In this document: piece after piece, positions 1 to 9,379 of the stretch
Layout: the number at the start of each line of letters is the position of its first letter
Numbering within the stretch: the stretch's first letter is position 1
NCBI GenBank assembly: GCA_012842495.1
Contig: DUSS01000001.1
Location: 1-62,587, forward strand
Reading direction: 5' to 3'
Length of the DNA: 62,587 nucleotides
Source of the DNA: Candidatus Fermentithermobacillaceae bacterium
GTDB taxonomy: Bacteria; Bacillota; Sulfobacillia; Fermentithermobacillales; DUSS01
The notes under the pieces: model-generated
Seen by the model: the letters and a program-made list of their open reading frames with translations, nothing else
What the model was told of the DNA's origin: nothing
The model's database searches: none
Translations under genes and position numbers: made by a program

Positions 1-20
1 CGATCTGGGGGGATGAATGG

Positions 21-938
21 TTGGACCTCGGAGTTCGTCTGGGTGACTTGAAGCTCAAGAATCCGTTGATAGCTGCATCGGGCGTCTTCGGTTACGGGAG
101 AGAATATTCAAGGGTAGGAGATATCCGGTGGTTCGGAGCGGTCTCGACGAAGGGCACCACGCTTCATCCCAGGGCCGGCAATCCGCCTCCAAGGGTGACC
201 GAAACCCCTTCGGGGATGCTGAATTCCATCGGCTTGGAGAACCCGGGCATCGAGGCGGTAATCCGCCACGAAATCCCATGGCTTTCCGGGTTCGGCGTGC
301 CAATCATCTTGAATGCCGCAGGCGAGACCTACGATGAATTTGCCCAGATAGCGACGATGGCCGAGGAAGTTCCGGAAGTAGACGCCATCGAGGTCAACGT
401 CTCCTGCCCGAACGTAAATGCCGGCGGAATAGCGTTCGGAATCGACCCGCGTTCGGTGTACAGGGCAACGAGAGCTGTAAGGCAAAGTTTCTCCCGGACG
501 GTGATCGTGAAGCTCAGCCCCGCTGCAGTTTCCATCAGGGATGTGGCGAGAGCTGCCGAAGAAGGGGGAGCTCAAGCTGTGTCCCTCATCAACACGCTGG
601 TGGGGATGGCCATCGATATCCATTCCAAAAGGCCGGTTCTGGGGAACGTCACCGGAGGACTCTCGGGACCTGCGGTAAAGCCTGTGGCGCTCCGTTGCGT
701 ATGGGAAGCAGCTCAAGCGGTGAGCATTCCCATCATAGGCATGGGAGGAATCGTAAGCTGGCAGGATGCCGTGGAGTTCCTGCTGGCCGGTGCCAGCGCG
801 CTCGCTCTCGGGAGCGGTCTTCTGGTCAATCCCTGGCTTCCCGTCGAGATTTTAAGAGGACTTGAAGAATACTGCTCGCAAGAGGGAATCGAGAGAATAG
901 CGGACCTCACGGGTCTGGCGTGGAAGACGGGTCGCTGA
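21..938 (+). CDS. pyrD: Dihydroorotate dehydrogenase, class 1B catalytic subunit
   Basis: This enzyme oxidises dihydroorotate to orotate in pyrimidine synthesis. The 305-residue protein is a complete FMN-binding barrel. The catalytic loop NVSCPNVN places the active-site base at Cys129, and a cysteine there marks class 1 enzymes. The late motif GMGGIVSW and the phosphate-binding stretch LGSGLL match the family. A TTG start is chosen because a G-rich ribosome binding site lies at about 7-12 and the protein then begins at the usual position. Class 1B enzymes work with an iron-sulfur/FAD subunit, PyrK, normally encoded just upstream; that region is outside the window. pyrE is present near the other end. 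The identification is firm; assignment to 1B rather than 1A rests on the phylum and the sequence style. Confidence 0.93.
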   Translation: MDLGVRLGDLKLKNPLIAASGVFGYGREYSRVGDIRWFGAVSTKGTTLHPRAGNPPPRVTETPSGMLNSIGLENPGIEAVIRHEIPWLSGFGVPIILNAAGETYDEFAQIATMAEEVPEVDAIEVNVSCPNVNAGGIAFGIDPRSVYRATRAVRQSFSRTVIVKLSPAAVSIRDVARAAEEGGAQAVSLINTLVGMAIDIHSKRPVLGNVTGGLSGPAVKPVALRCVWEAAQAVSIPIIGMGGIVSWQDAVEFLLAGASALALGSGLLVNPWLPVEILRGLEEYCSQEGIERIADLTGLAWKTGR

Positions 939-1101
939 ATTCAGAGCACCGGTGAAGCTTGCGGCGCGAGTCTCTTCCCACCGGTTTCTCGCGGAGAAGG
1001 GCAGGTTACCGAACTCAGAGCAACGGTCTGGCTGAGGCGGCATACTCCTGTTGACGGTGAACGCCTTCGGCGGCGGATGCTGGGGGCCGCAAGGGCTTCT
1101 T

Positions 1102-2874
1102 TCACTGAGCCACATCGTCTGTGAGCACAGTCAAAGTCTTCTGGCCCGAGTAGGTCACAAATCCAGGCTCGGAACCTGGGGGCTTTTTCAGATGGCGCGC
1201 GTCCGTATAGTCGACGTCCACTTTACCCCAATGTTTTGCCCGCGACCGGGTTGCAGCTATTCTAGCCGCCTTCAGAAGCACGCTCGGGTCAACCGTCTCC
1301 AGAGTTACGCCGTTTGGCGGTCGTATGAGGACATGAGCTCCGGGGACGCCTTTGGCATGAAGCCAGATGTCTCCAGGTCGCGAGATCCTGGTTACGAGAT
1401 AGTCGTTTTGCCGGGACGTTCCACCGACGAATACGCGATACTCACCGATGGAAAATGAAGGGATACGAGGACTCCGTTCCCGCACAGGGAACGTCTGGAT
1501 ACCACCTTCCGTGGACCGGAGCGGATGACCGGCTTCTCGCCGGAGACGGATGTCATGCCGGTGAGCAATAGCTTCGATCTCGTCGCCGAGAGCCAAGAGC
1601 TCCTCTTTAGAGGAGGCGGAAGATAAGAGCTCCTCCACCTCACGTACGGCGTCAAGCCCTTCTTTGATACGTTTCACCGATTCCCGGAGGAGTTCATGAC
1701 TTCTCTTTAATTTCTTGTATTTCTCCATGTAACTTCGGGCGTTTTCTTCCAGGGACTTCGACGGGTCCAGCGGTATCTCCACCTCCTGGGGCGGGTCCTG
1801 GTAGTAGTCCACCACGCGTACCGACCGGAACCCGGGAGGAAGCTTCTTCCCCGAAGCGTACAACAACTCCCCCCGGATTCTCAGCTCGTCATAAGACGAA
1901 GCTTCCACGCTGTCGCGCTCTTGGGCTTCCAGCCGCGAGGACAATTTCTTCTTAAGGAGAGATAGAAGGGAAATCTGACGCCTCTTTAAACTTTCGAACT
2001 CCCTATGCGCCACCGCGAGGTCGTAATAGCAGGCCGCAGCTTCCTCCGGAGAATGGAACCTCGACACCGGTTCGAGGTGGGTAAGAGGAAGTACGTGCAA
2101 GACCGGCCTGCCTTCGATATCCCGGTAAATGCAGGGTTCCCATCGTCTTTCGTCTATCCGTTCCTTTATTTCCCGGAGGCTTGCTGCGATTTTATCCGTG
2201 TTGTTGCCCGAATCAACCGGGAGGGAAGGGGTCACGCCGGCCTTCGTAAGGATTGAAACAGAAAGCTCTTTGCCGGCGCCGGGAAGGAACCTGATGACGG
2301 TCCTCCACGGCTCGATGGAGCTCTCCAGCGCTTCCTTCAGGTTCCGTTCATCCGGCTCCACTTTAATCTCAGAGCCACCGGTAGGCGAAGAGCCATCCTC
2401 AGCCTGCTCAAGGCTATCTGCCGGTGGGGCCGAATTCGACTGGGGTTTTTTCCTCAAGAACGATACAGCGGCGCCTCCGGGTTCAACGAAAACGATGTTG
2501 CTTCGAGCTCCCCGCAGGTCACAGACGAGCACCGTGCGAGTAGAGGACGAGTCTACAGCGGGATGCGGGACAAATATTAATGAAACGTACCTGTCGGTGT
2601 CGGCCTGCTCAATGTAGATCAAGCTTTGGCCCTCCAACCTCGAGCGGAGTAACTGGCAAAAGGAAGGAGGGGTGGCCGGATACTGGGGGTGTGAGCGTAT
2701 CGGGCCGAAGAAAGGAAACTGCGGGTCCACCGAGACGCCGAGACGAACCTCGCCATCCTTGCCCCACAGAAGAAAGTGAAGCTCGCAGGCGGACAGCTGG
2801 TAGATTCGGCGTACCTTTAAAGGCAGCCGTCCCCGGAAATCTTCGACTACTGCAAGAAGCGTTATCCCGTCCAC
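1102..2874 (-). CDS. rqcH: RqcH / NFACT ribosome quality-control protein
   Basis: Proteins of this family bind stalled 50S subunits carrying peptidyl-tRNA and recruit alanyl-tRNA to add C-terminal alanine tails. The 590-residue protein has an NFACT-N domain (about 1-220), a helical and coiled-coil middle (about 265-440) and a C-terminal NFACT-R domain (about 470-590) with the stretch WLHAKGVPGAHVLIR. The Asp-Arg pair needed for tRNA binding in studied homologues is visible at residues 94-95 (DTDRYVSLIF). The start is a GTG with no clear Shine-Dalgarno sequence upstream, and a stop codon lies five codons further upstream, so the start is the weakest part of the call. The gene stands alone, divergent from hutU. 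Older annotations call this family fibronectin-binding protein. Confidence 0.9.
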   Translation of the reverse strand: MDGITLLAVVEDFRGRLPLKVRRIYQLSACELHFLLWGKDGEVRLGVSVDPQFPFFGPIRSHPQYPATPPSFCQLLRSRLEGQSLIYIEQADTDRYVSLIFVPHPAVDSSSTRTVLVCDLRGARSNIVFVEPGGAAVSFLRKKPQSNSAPPADSLEQAEDGSSPTGGSEIKVEPDERNLKEALESSIEPWRTVIRFLPGAGKELSVSILTKAGVTPSLPVDSGNNTDKIAASLREIKERIDERRWEPCIYRDIEGRPVLHVLPLTHLEPVSRFHSPEEAAACYYDLAVAHREFESLKRRQISLLSLLKKKLSSRLEAQERDSVEASSYDELRIRGELLYASGKKLPPGFRSVRVVDYYQDPPQEVEIPLDPSKSLEENARSYMEKYKKLKRSHELLRESVKRIKEGLDAVREVEELLSSASSKEELLALGDEIEAIAHRHDIRLRREAGHPLRSTEGGIQTFPVRERSPRIPSFSIGEYRVFVGGTSRQNDYLVTRISRPGDIWLHAKGVPGAHVLIRPPNGVTLETVDPSVLLKAARIAATRSRAKHWGKVDVDYTDARHLKKPPGSEPGFVTYSGQKTLTVLTDDVAQ

Positions 2875-3309
2875 GGTCGCCAGGTCTTATAGAAGCCCGG
2901 TCTTGCGCCGGTAGGCATTCCCGGCAACTCAACCCAGAGTCCAGAGACCCGGCCTTCAGCTCCTTTCCCGCAGCTGGTCTCAGTTAAAACGCCCGCCGCG
3001 CATCCTCATGGAACAAACTGGCGGCAGAAAACACCGCATGCGAGAACCGTTATACTTCCTGGCCAGCTGCTGCCCTCACAAGAATAACACCCGGACAACT
3101 CAAGAGTGAACATCAGACCGGAAAGGTCCGATCTCTGCCGCATCGCGGAAGAGAACAGAGGGGGCCAGAAGCAACATAGAGTGAACATGCGAGTAACCTG
3201 AAGTTCGCAGGAACGACGATTTCGGCTGGAGAAACTGTAAAGCTGGATAACAGAGGATCTCGAAACACGGCAATGGTCAAGTTCTAGACCAGGAAAGGAG
3301 GATTTTCCC
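2875..3309. other. Divergent rqcH-hutU intergenic region (435 bp)
   Basis: No convincing gene lies here. It should hold the promoters of rqcH (minus) and hutU (plus). Visible items are a TATACT hexamer at 3051-3056 without a good -35 partner, a small hairpin GACC-GGAAA-GGTC near 3116-3128, an 11-base direct repeat (AGAGTGAACAT at 3103-3113 and 3178-3188), and the strong ribosome binding site AGGAAAGGAGG just before hutU. A 60-codon minus-strand open frame here has no coding character. Confidence 0.5.
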
Positions 3310-4956
3310 TTGCCATCTCAACAAATACGAGCTCCGCGGGGCCCGCAGATGTCATGCCGGTCGTGGAACCAGGAAGCAGCTTTGCGGATGCTCATGAATA
3401 ACCTGGAACTCGCCGAAAAACCCGACGAGCTCATCGTCTACGGCGGAACGGGCAAGGCCGCGCGGAACTGGGAGTGTTACCACGCCATCGTGAAGGCCTT
3501 GCGGGAGCTGGGCGATGAAGAGACCCTCCTCATCCAATCGGGAAAACCCGTGGCTGTTTTTCCCACTCACAAACTTGCTCCCAGAGTCCTCATTTCCAAC
3601 GCCATGCTGGTCCCAAAATGGGCCACCTGGGAGAACTTTTGGGAGTATGAGGCCAAGGGTCTGACGATGTACGGTCAGATGACGGCGGGAAGCTGGATTT
3701 ACATCGGGACTCAGGGGATCCTTCAGGGAACGTTCGAAACGTTTGCTTCCTGCGCGGAGCGGCACTTCGGCGGTAGCCTCAAAGGGAAGCTGGTGCTTAC
3801 TGCTGGCCTCGGCGGAATGGGAGGTGCCCAGCCGCTGGCCATCACCATGAACGACGGAGTGGGAATCATTGTAGAAGTCGATCCCGAGCGGATAAAGAAA
3901 CGGCTGGACGCCGGGTACGTTGACGTCATGACCACCAACCTGGACGAGGCGATTTCCATGGCCCGGCGCGCTCTGGACGAAAAGAAGCCTCTTTCCATCG
4001 CCCTGTTGGGTAATGCGTCCGAAACCCACCCGGAGTTCGTCAAGCGCGGTATCATCCCCGACGTGGTGACGGATCAGACTTCGGCTCACGATGCCCTCGA
4101 CGGGTATGTGCCGGGAGGCATGAGCTTGGCCGAAGCTCGGGATCTCAGGAAGAGGAATCCCGAAGAGTACGTACGCAGATCCATGGAGTCCATGAAGCGC
4201 CATTGCGAAGCCATCGTCCAAATGCAAAAACGGGGAGCGGTGGCGTTCGATTACGGGAACAATCTGCGTGGTCAGGCCAAAGCCGCCGGTTTTGAGGAAG
4301 CTTTCGCCTACCCGGGATTTGTGCCAGCTTACATCAGGCCCCTGTTTTGCGAAGGCCGTGGGCCATTCCGGTGGGCAGCTCTTTCGGGCGACCCCGAAGA
4401 TATCCTCAAGACGGACCAGACCGTCCTGGATCTGTTTCCCGAGAACACCACGCTAAGACGGTGGATCACCAAAGCTGAAAAACACGTTCCGTTCCAGGGC
4501 CTACCCTCGCGAGTGTGCTGGCTCGGTTATGGCGAAAGGGCGCGGTTTGGTTTAAAGATCAACGAAATGGTTGCGAAGGGCATCTTGAAGTGCCCTATCG
4601 TTATAGGCCGGGACCACCTGGACACCGGTTCAGTAGCTTCGCCTTACAGGGAAACTGAGGGGATGAAAGACGGCTCGGATGCCATCGCCGACTGGCCTAT
4701 CCTGAACGCTTTGTTGAACACCGCTTGCGGTGCTTCTTGGGTTTCGGTGCATCACGGAGGAGGCGTTGGAATAGGACTGTCCATTCATGCCGGCATGGTC
4801 GTGGTGGCCGACGGGACTCCGGAAGCTGCTTGGCGCCTGGAGCGGGTCTTGAACTCTGATCCGGGCATAGGCGTAGTGAGGCATGCCGATGCCGGTTACG
4901 AAAAAGCTATCGAGACGGCAAAACGTCATTCACTGAACATGCCGATGCTGAAGTAA
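3310..4956 (+). CDS. hutU: Urocanate hydratase (urocanase)
   Basis: Urocanase adds water to urocanate to give 4-imidazolone-5-propanoate, the second step of histidine breakdown, with tightly bound NAD+. The 548-residue protein matches the family over its whole length: IRAPRG and [14 protein letters not shown] near the start, [17 protein letters not shown] in the middle, the nucleotide-binding [12 protein letters not shown], and the conserved [14 protein letters not shown] with Cys403, equivalent to the essential cysteine of the Pseudomonas enzyme. The TTG start follows an AGGAAAGGAGG site at good spacing. No histidase, imidazolonepropionase or formiminoglutamase gene is in the window. The next gene is an M20 amidohydrolase 58 bp downstream on the same strand, so the two are probably co-transcribed. 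Confidence 0.95.
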   Translation: MPSQQIRAPRGPQMSCRSWNQEAALRMLMNNLELAEKPDELIVYGGTGKAARNWECYHAIVKALRELGDEETLLIQSGKPVAVFPTHKLAPRVLISNAMLVPKWATWENFWEYEAKGLTMYGQMTAGSWIYIGTQGILQGTFETFASCAERHFGGSLKGKLVLTAGLGGMGGAQPLAITMNDGVGIIVEVDPERIKKRLDAGYVDVMTTNLDEAISMARRALDEKKPLSIALLGNASETHPEFVKRGIIPDVVTDQTSAHDALDGYVPGGMSLAEARDLRKRNPEEYVRRSMESMKRHCEAIVQMQKRGAVAFDYGNNLRGQAKAAGFEEAFAYPGFVPAYIRPLFCEGRGPFRWAALSGDPEDILKTDQTVLDLFPENTTLRRWITKAEKHVPFQGLPSRVCWLGYGERARFGLKINEMVAKGILKCPIVIGRDHLDTGSVASPYRETEGMKDGSDAIADWPILNALLNTACGASWVSVHHGGGVGIGLSIHAGMVVVADGTPEAAWRLERVLNSDPGIGVVRHADAGYEKAIETAKRHSLNMPMLK

Positions 4957-5014
4957 GGCCGAACCGGCCTGCCGGTCCCGACGCGCGAGACTCCGGGTTC
5001 AGGCGGTGATCACC

Positions 5015-6331
5015 ATGACCAAAGAGGATCTTAAAGGGCAGGTCCTCGCCGCTATTGATAAGACTCGCGAAGAAATCATGGCGGTAGGCGAGGACATTCT
5101 GAGGCATCCGGAGCTGGGCTTCAAGGAAGAAAGGACGACGAAGGTGGTCGCAGATAGACTGCGGGAGCTCGGCCTCGAGGTCAGGGAGGGACTCGCCATA
5201 ACGGGCGCCGCAGGCGTGCTCGACACCGGCAGACGCGGCCCCAACGTTTGCGTCATTGCAGAGCTCGATTCTGTTCTTTGTCCGGGTCACCCGTACGCGG
5301 ATCCCGTGACCGGGGCGGCCCACGCCTGCGGCCACAATGCCCAGGTGGCGTCGGTAATCGGGGTTGCTATAAGCCTCGTTCTCTCGGGCGCCAAAAACTA
5401 TCTATCGGGTAGGATTACGTTCCTGGGCGTTCCTGCCGAGGAATATGTGGAAATAGAATGGAGACAAGCTCTAAGGAAGAAAGGAACCATCAGGTTTCTC
5501 GGGGGGAAACAGGAGCTTATCGCCAGAGGTTTTTTCGACGACGTGGATATGGCGATGATGGTTCACCTTGCGGGCCTCTCCGGCGACAAGGTCGTTAGCA
5601 TCGGAGAGAGTTCCAACGGGTTCATCGGAAAACTTGTGCGCTACCGCGGCAAGGAAGCTCACGCCGGCGCCGCACCCCACATGGGCGTAAACGCTTTGAA
5701 CGCCGCCATTCTGGGTCTGATTGGGGTGAACCTGCAACGGGAAACCTGGAAGGAAGAGGATCATGTGCGGGTGCATCCGATAATCACCAAAGGAGGAGAC
5801 ATCGTAAACGTGGTCCCCGCCGACGTAAGGATCGAGAGTTATGTTCGGGCATCCAGCATCGAGGCGATGATTGATGCCAATTCTAAAGTAAACAGGGCGT
5901 TCTTAGCGGGTGCCATGGCCATAGGGGCCGGCGTAACCATCGAGGATTTACCAGGGTACCTGCCGAGGATTCCGGCTCCGGCCCTGATGGAGGTCTTTCG
6001 AGCGAACGCCGAAGAGTTGGTGGGTTCGTCCCGGGTGTCCGATGGGGGCCACAGCGCGGGGTCCTCTGACATCGGTGACTTGAGTCACATCATGCCCACC
6101 ATCCACCCATCAGTCGGAGGGGCGAAAGGTTCAGCTCATTCTGAGGAATTCCTCGTGGACGACCCGGAAATGGCATACGTCCTTCCGGCGAGGCTTCTGG
6201 CCACGACCGTCATTGACCTTCTGTGGGACGACGCATCCAGGGCACGACGCATAATCGAAGGGTTCCGGCCAGCTCTGACCAGGGAGGAATACCTTTCCAC
6301 GTGGGAGAAAATACTCTCGCGGACAAGGTAA
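5015..6331 (+). CDS. M20-family amidohydrolase, AbgB-like
   Basis: This is a zinc or manganese amidohydrolase of peptidase family M20, probably cleaving an amide bond of a small N-acyl amino acid or dipeptide. The metal-binding HACGHN motif and PAEE motif are present, followed by the dimerisation-domain signature GKEAHAGAAPHMGVNALNAA and a C-terminal histidine region (GSAHSEEF). HACGHN, rather than the HACGHDxH of indole-acetyl-amino-acid hydrolases, resembles p-aminobenzoyl-glutamate hydrolase (AbgB), but the substrate cannot be read from the sequence. An ATG at 5015 is preferred over the in-frame GTG at 5006 because AGGCGG at 5001-5006 is then correctly spaced. It follows hutU closely, which suggests a link to histidine or glutamate-derivative catabolism; that is inference. 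Confidence 0.85.
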   Translation: MTKEDLKGQVLAAIDKTREEIMAVGEDILRHPELGFKEERTTKVVADRLRELGLEVREGLAITGAAGVLDTGRRGPNVCVIAELDSVLCPGHPYADPVTGAAHACGHNAQVASVIGVAISLVLSGAKNYLSGRITFLGVPAEEYVEIEWRQALRKKGTIRFLGGKQELIARGFFDDVDMAMMVHLAGLSGDKVVSIGESSNGFIGKLVRYRGKEAHAGAAPHMGVNALNAAILGLIGVNLQRETWKEEDHVRVHPIITKGGDIVNVVPADVRIESYVRASSIEAMIDANSKVNRAFLAGAMAIGAGVTIEDLPGYLPRIPAPALMEVFRANAEELVGSSRVSDGGHSAGSSDIGDLSHIMPTIHPSVGGAKGSAHSEEFLVDDPEMAYVLPARLLATTVIDLLWDDASRARRIIEGFRPALTREEYLSTWEKILSRTR

Positions 6332-6352
6332 TTTCAGAGCCTTACTTGGTAC

Positions 6353-6398
6353 GCCCGGCTTAGCTGATACGTCACCTGAGGGCGCGACGGGCCTTTTT
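6353..6398 (+). terminator. Possible terminator after the M20 amidohydrolase gene
   Basis: GCCCG at 6353-6357 can pair with CGGGC at 6388-6392, followed by five Ts at 6394-6398. The loop of about 30 bases is long, so the call is tentative. Confidence 0.35.
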
Positions 6399-6504
6399 CC
6401 GAGTAGTCCCAGAGGAGAAGTCTCAGAGCTTGCCCAATTACGCCTGACGTAACTCTGCTCGAGGGAGGACAACCTGATTACTGATTAAGGGCAGGTGATG
6501 GCCT

Positions 6505-9213
6505 GTGCCATCCAGACGGTGGTTATGGATTTCCCTTGGTCTGGCGATTTTCTTAGGTCTGGTGTCTACAAAACTGGCCACCTTTTATACGGACATCCTG
6601 TGGTTCCGTGAGGTTGGGTACCTTTCGGTGTTTATGAGGATGCTCCAGGCCAGATGGGTGCTGGCGCTCGTGGGGGGCTTCGTGTTTTTCCTCGTAGCTC
6701 TCGTGAACCTTGCGGCGATTTTCTGGGGAAGAGAAGAGCTTACCGTAATAGGGGGGGTGGTCATGCCTATCCAGCTACCCCCGACGGTGAGAAGGTGGTT
6801 TTACCTCGTAGCTGTGATACCGGGCTTTTTCGGAGGCCTGGCCTTATTTGGACAATGGCACGTCGTTCTCGCCTATCTTAATGCGACGCCTTTCGGAATC
6901 GCCGATCCCTTTTTTGGACAGGACGTCAGCTTCTATGTCTTTAAGCTTCCCTTTATCCAGATGGTCCAGCAATCCTTGTGGGCGGCGGGGCTACTGTCCC
7001 TGATACTTTCGGGCCTCATCTATTACGTCCTCGGGGACCTCAGGGTGAGCGGGAGAAGACTTGTGGCTTCAAGGCGCGCGTTGGTCCATCTGTCCGTGGT
7101 TGCCGCCGGGCTGTTTGTGCTCAAGGCATATGGATATCAGATATCCACGTGGAACCTGATGTACTCACCCCGAGGGGTCGCCTTCGGAGCAAGCTATACC
7201 GATATCCACGCGCAGGTTCCAGCTTACAGGATCCTGATGGGTTACTCCATCGTGGCCGCGGGCATTTCGCTTCTGTCCATCGCTCTCAGGAGTTTGCGCT
7301 GGACAGGGTACGCAGCTGCCGTATTGGTCGTTTTGTCCATCGCGGTCGGTTGGGCTTATCCTGCATTTATGCAGCAGTTCACGGTTTCTCCCAACGAAAT
7401 CGCCTATGAGATCCCGTTTATAGAAAAGAACATAGCTTACACCAGGCAGGCGTTCAACCTAGACCAAATAGAAGAGGTCGAGTATCCCGCACTGGACACG
7501 CTATCGTGGGAAACGCTGGATCGAAACGCTTCTACTGTTGAGAACCTTCGTCTTTGGGATTACAGGGTGCTTGGGCAGACATACAGGCAGATCCAGGAAA
7601 TCCGCATGTACTACCGTTTTCACGATGTGGACGTGGACAGATATACCGTCAACGGGCAGTACCGTCAGGTGTTTTTGTCTCCGAGGGAAATCGACATCTC
7701 GCTTTTACCTCCGGATGCGCTAACCTGGGTGAACCTTCACTTGAAGTACACCCACGGATACGGGCTTGTCATGAGCCCGGCTTCGGGGGTTGAAGCTGGG
7801 GGCATGCCATCCCTTTACGTGAAAGATGTTCCGCCGAAAACTCCTCCCGATCTTCCCATCAACCGTCCTGAAGTCTATTTTGGGGAGCTTACCAACCATT
7901 ACGTAATCCTCAAGACGAAGGAACCCGAGTTCGATTACCCGAGAATGGGCGAGGAAGCTGTGGCCGCTACATTCTATGAAGGCAACGCCGGGATCAAACT
8001 GGACAACTTCCTGAAGCGCCTCGCTTTCACGTTGAGATTCAGAGACTACCAGATTATGGTCTCGGGTGCGCTAACCCCCGACAGCGTAATGGTGTTCAGG
8101 CGGAACGTGATCGAGAGAGTGCAGGCGATAGCGCCGTTCTTCATGTACGACAGAGATCCCTACATGGTGCTCGCGGGTGGAAAGCTCTATTGGGTGATTG
8201 ATGCCTACACCGTTTCGGCCAACTACCCATACAGCCAACCCGATGCGGAGACGGGGGTCAATTACGTGAGGAACTCGGTGAAAGCTGTCGTAGACGCCTA
8301 TGACGGCAAGGTCACGTTTTACCGTTTCGATGAGACCGATCCCATCATCTCCACGTACCAGAAGATTTTCCCTGGTCTTTTGAAACCGAGAGAGGAGATG
8401 CCTGCTGAGCTTCTCGCCCATATCCGGTACCCGCAGGACTTGTTCGAGATTCAGTCGAGAATGCTCGTCACTTACCACATGACGGACCCGCGGGTGTACT
8501 ACAACAAGGAGGACTATTGGGAGATACCTCAGGAAATGTACGGCGGGAGGAAGACCCAGCCCGTTGAGCCGTATTACGTGGTCATAAAGCTACCGGCGGC
8601 CGAGACGGGAGAGTACATCCTCATGAGGCCGTTCACGCCTAGAGGAAAACCGAACATGACAGCCTGGCTATGCGCCCGTTGCGACCCCGAACACTACGGG
8701 AAAATGCTTCTGTTCCGGTCCCCTAAGGATAAGCTCGTTCCCGGACCCATGCAGGTGGAGTCCATATTCGCGCAGGATCCCGCAATATCTCAAGCTATGA
8801 CCCTGTGGGGCCAGGTCGGCTCGCAGGTGATTCGGGGAAATCTTCTGGCGATTCCCATCGACATGTCCATATTGTACGTGGAGCCCCTTTACATCCAGGC
8901 GGAAAATGTTCAGATCCCCGAACTCAAGAGAGTCCTCGTCTATCACGCCGGCAGGGTTGTCATGGGAGTGTCGGTGAGAGACGCCTTCGAGCAGCTTTTG
9001 GGTACGGGCCAGGCGCCTCCCGTCACGCCGGGAGTGCCCACCGAGCCGGGGAACATAGCGTCCCTGGTCGAGCGAGCTAACGCACTGTACCGCGAAGCTC
9101 AGGAAAAGCTCAGGCAGGGTGACTGGGCCGGGTACGGCAGGGCCATCGAGGAGCTCGGGCGGGTTCTGGAGGACATGCGCCGTCTGGGCGGGCCTGCTAC
9201 GGGCGGAACGTAG
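6505..9213 (+). CDS. UPF0182 family large membrane protein
   Basis: This 902-residue protein belongs to the UPF0182 family, found in actinobacteria, cyanobacteria and Bacillota; no function is established. The N-terminal third has about seven hydrophobic membrane segments (for example around residues 6-24, 50-72, 95-118, 155-178, 195-212, 245-262 and 270-290). They are followed by a large, probably extracytoplasmic, domain of about 580 residues with the typical YTHGYG and YFGELTNHYVI motifs. The C-terminus ends in a charged helical segment. The GTG start is preceded by AGGTGA at 6493-6498 with a 6-base spacer. It stands alone on the strand. The family call is confident; the role is unknown. 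Confidence 0.92.
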   Translation: MPSRRWLWISLGLAIFLGLVSTKLATFYTDILWFREVGYLSVFMRMLQARWVLALVGGFVFFLVALVNLAAIFWGREELTVIGGVVMPIQLPPTVRRWFYLVAVIPGFFGGLALFGQWHVVLAYLNATPFGIADPFFGQDVSFYVFKLPFIQMVQQSLWAAGLLSLILSGLIYYVLGDLRVSGRRLVASRRALVHLSVVAAGLFVLKAYGYQISTWNLMYSPRGVAFGASYTDIHAQVPAYRILMGYSIVAAGISLLSIALRSLRWTGYAAAVLVVLSIAVGWAYPAFMQQFTVSPNEIAYEIPFIEKNIAYTRQAFNLDQIEEVEYPALDTLSWETLDRNASTVENLRLWDYRVLGQTYRQIQEIRMYYRFHDVDVDRYTVNGQYRQVFLSPREIDISLLPPDALTWVNLHLKYTHGYGLVMSPASGVEAGGMPSLYVKDVPPKTPPDLPINRPEVYFGELTNHYVILKTKEPEFDYPRMGEEAVAATFYEGNAGIKLDNFLKRLAFTLRFRDYQIMVSGALTPDSVMVFRRNVIERVQAIAPFFMYDRDPYMVLAGGKLYWVIDAYTVSANYPYSQPDAETGVNYVRNSVKAVVDAYDGKVTFYRFDETDPIISTYQKIFPGLLKPREEMPAELLAHIRYPQDLFEIQSRMLVTYHMTDPRVYYNKEDYWEIPQEMYGGRKTQPVEPYYVVIKLPAAETGEYILMRPFTPRGKPNMTAWLCARCDPEHYGKMLLFRSPKDKLVPGPMQVESIFAQDPAISQAMTLWGQVGSQVIRGNLLAIPIDMSILYVEPLYIQAENVQIPELKRVLVYHAGRVVMGVSVRDAFEQLLGTGQAPPVTPGVPTEPGNIASLVERANALYREAQEKLRQGDWAGYGRAIEELGRVLEDMRRLGGPATGGT

Positions 9214-9379
9214 AGTCGCCCGTTCGACTTTCCAAGGGTTTGTCCGTTTGTAAGCGCCCTCGAAAAAGGCGTATCCCTGGTGTAAACTGATTTGTGAGGC
9301 GACTGCAGGGAGAGAGCTTCGGCGCACAAACTACTTACGCCTCTCGAGCCGGTAGAGAGTTGGATGGGAGGGTTTCTAT

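Noticed and set aside
3006-3188. 60-codon minus-strand frame in the rqcH-hutU gap
   Set aside because: Its MFTL repeats come only from the 11-base DNA direct repeat; no ribosome site or domain supports it.
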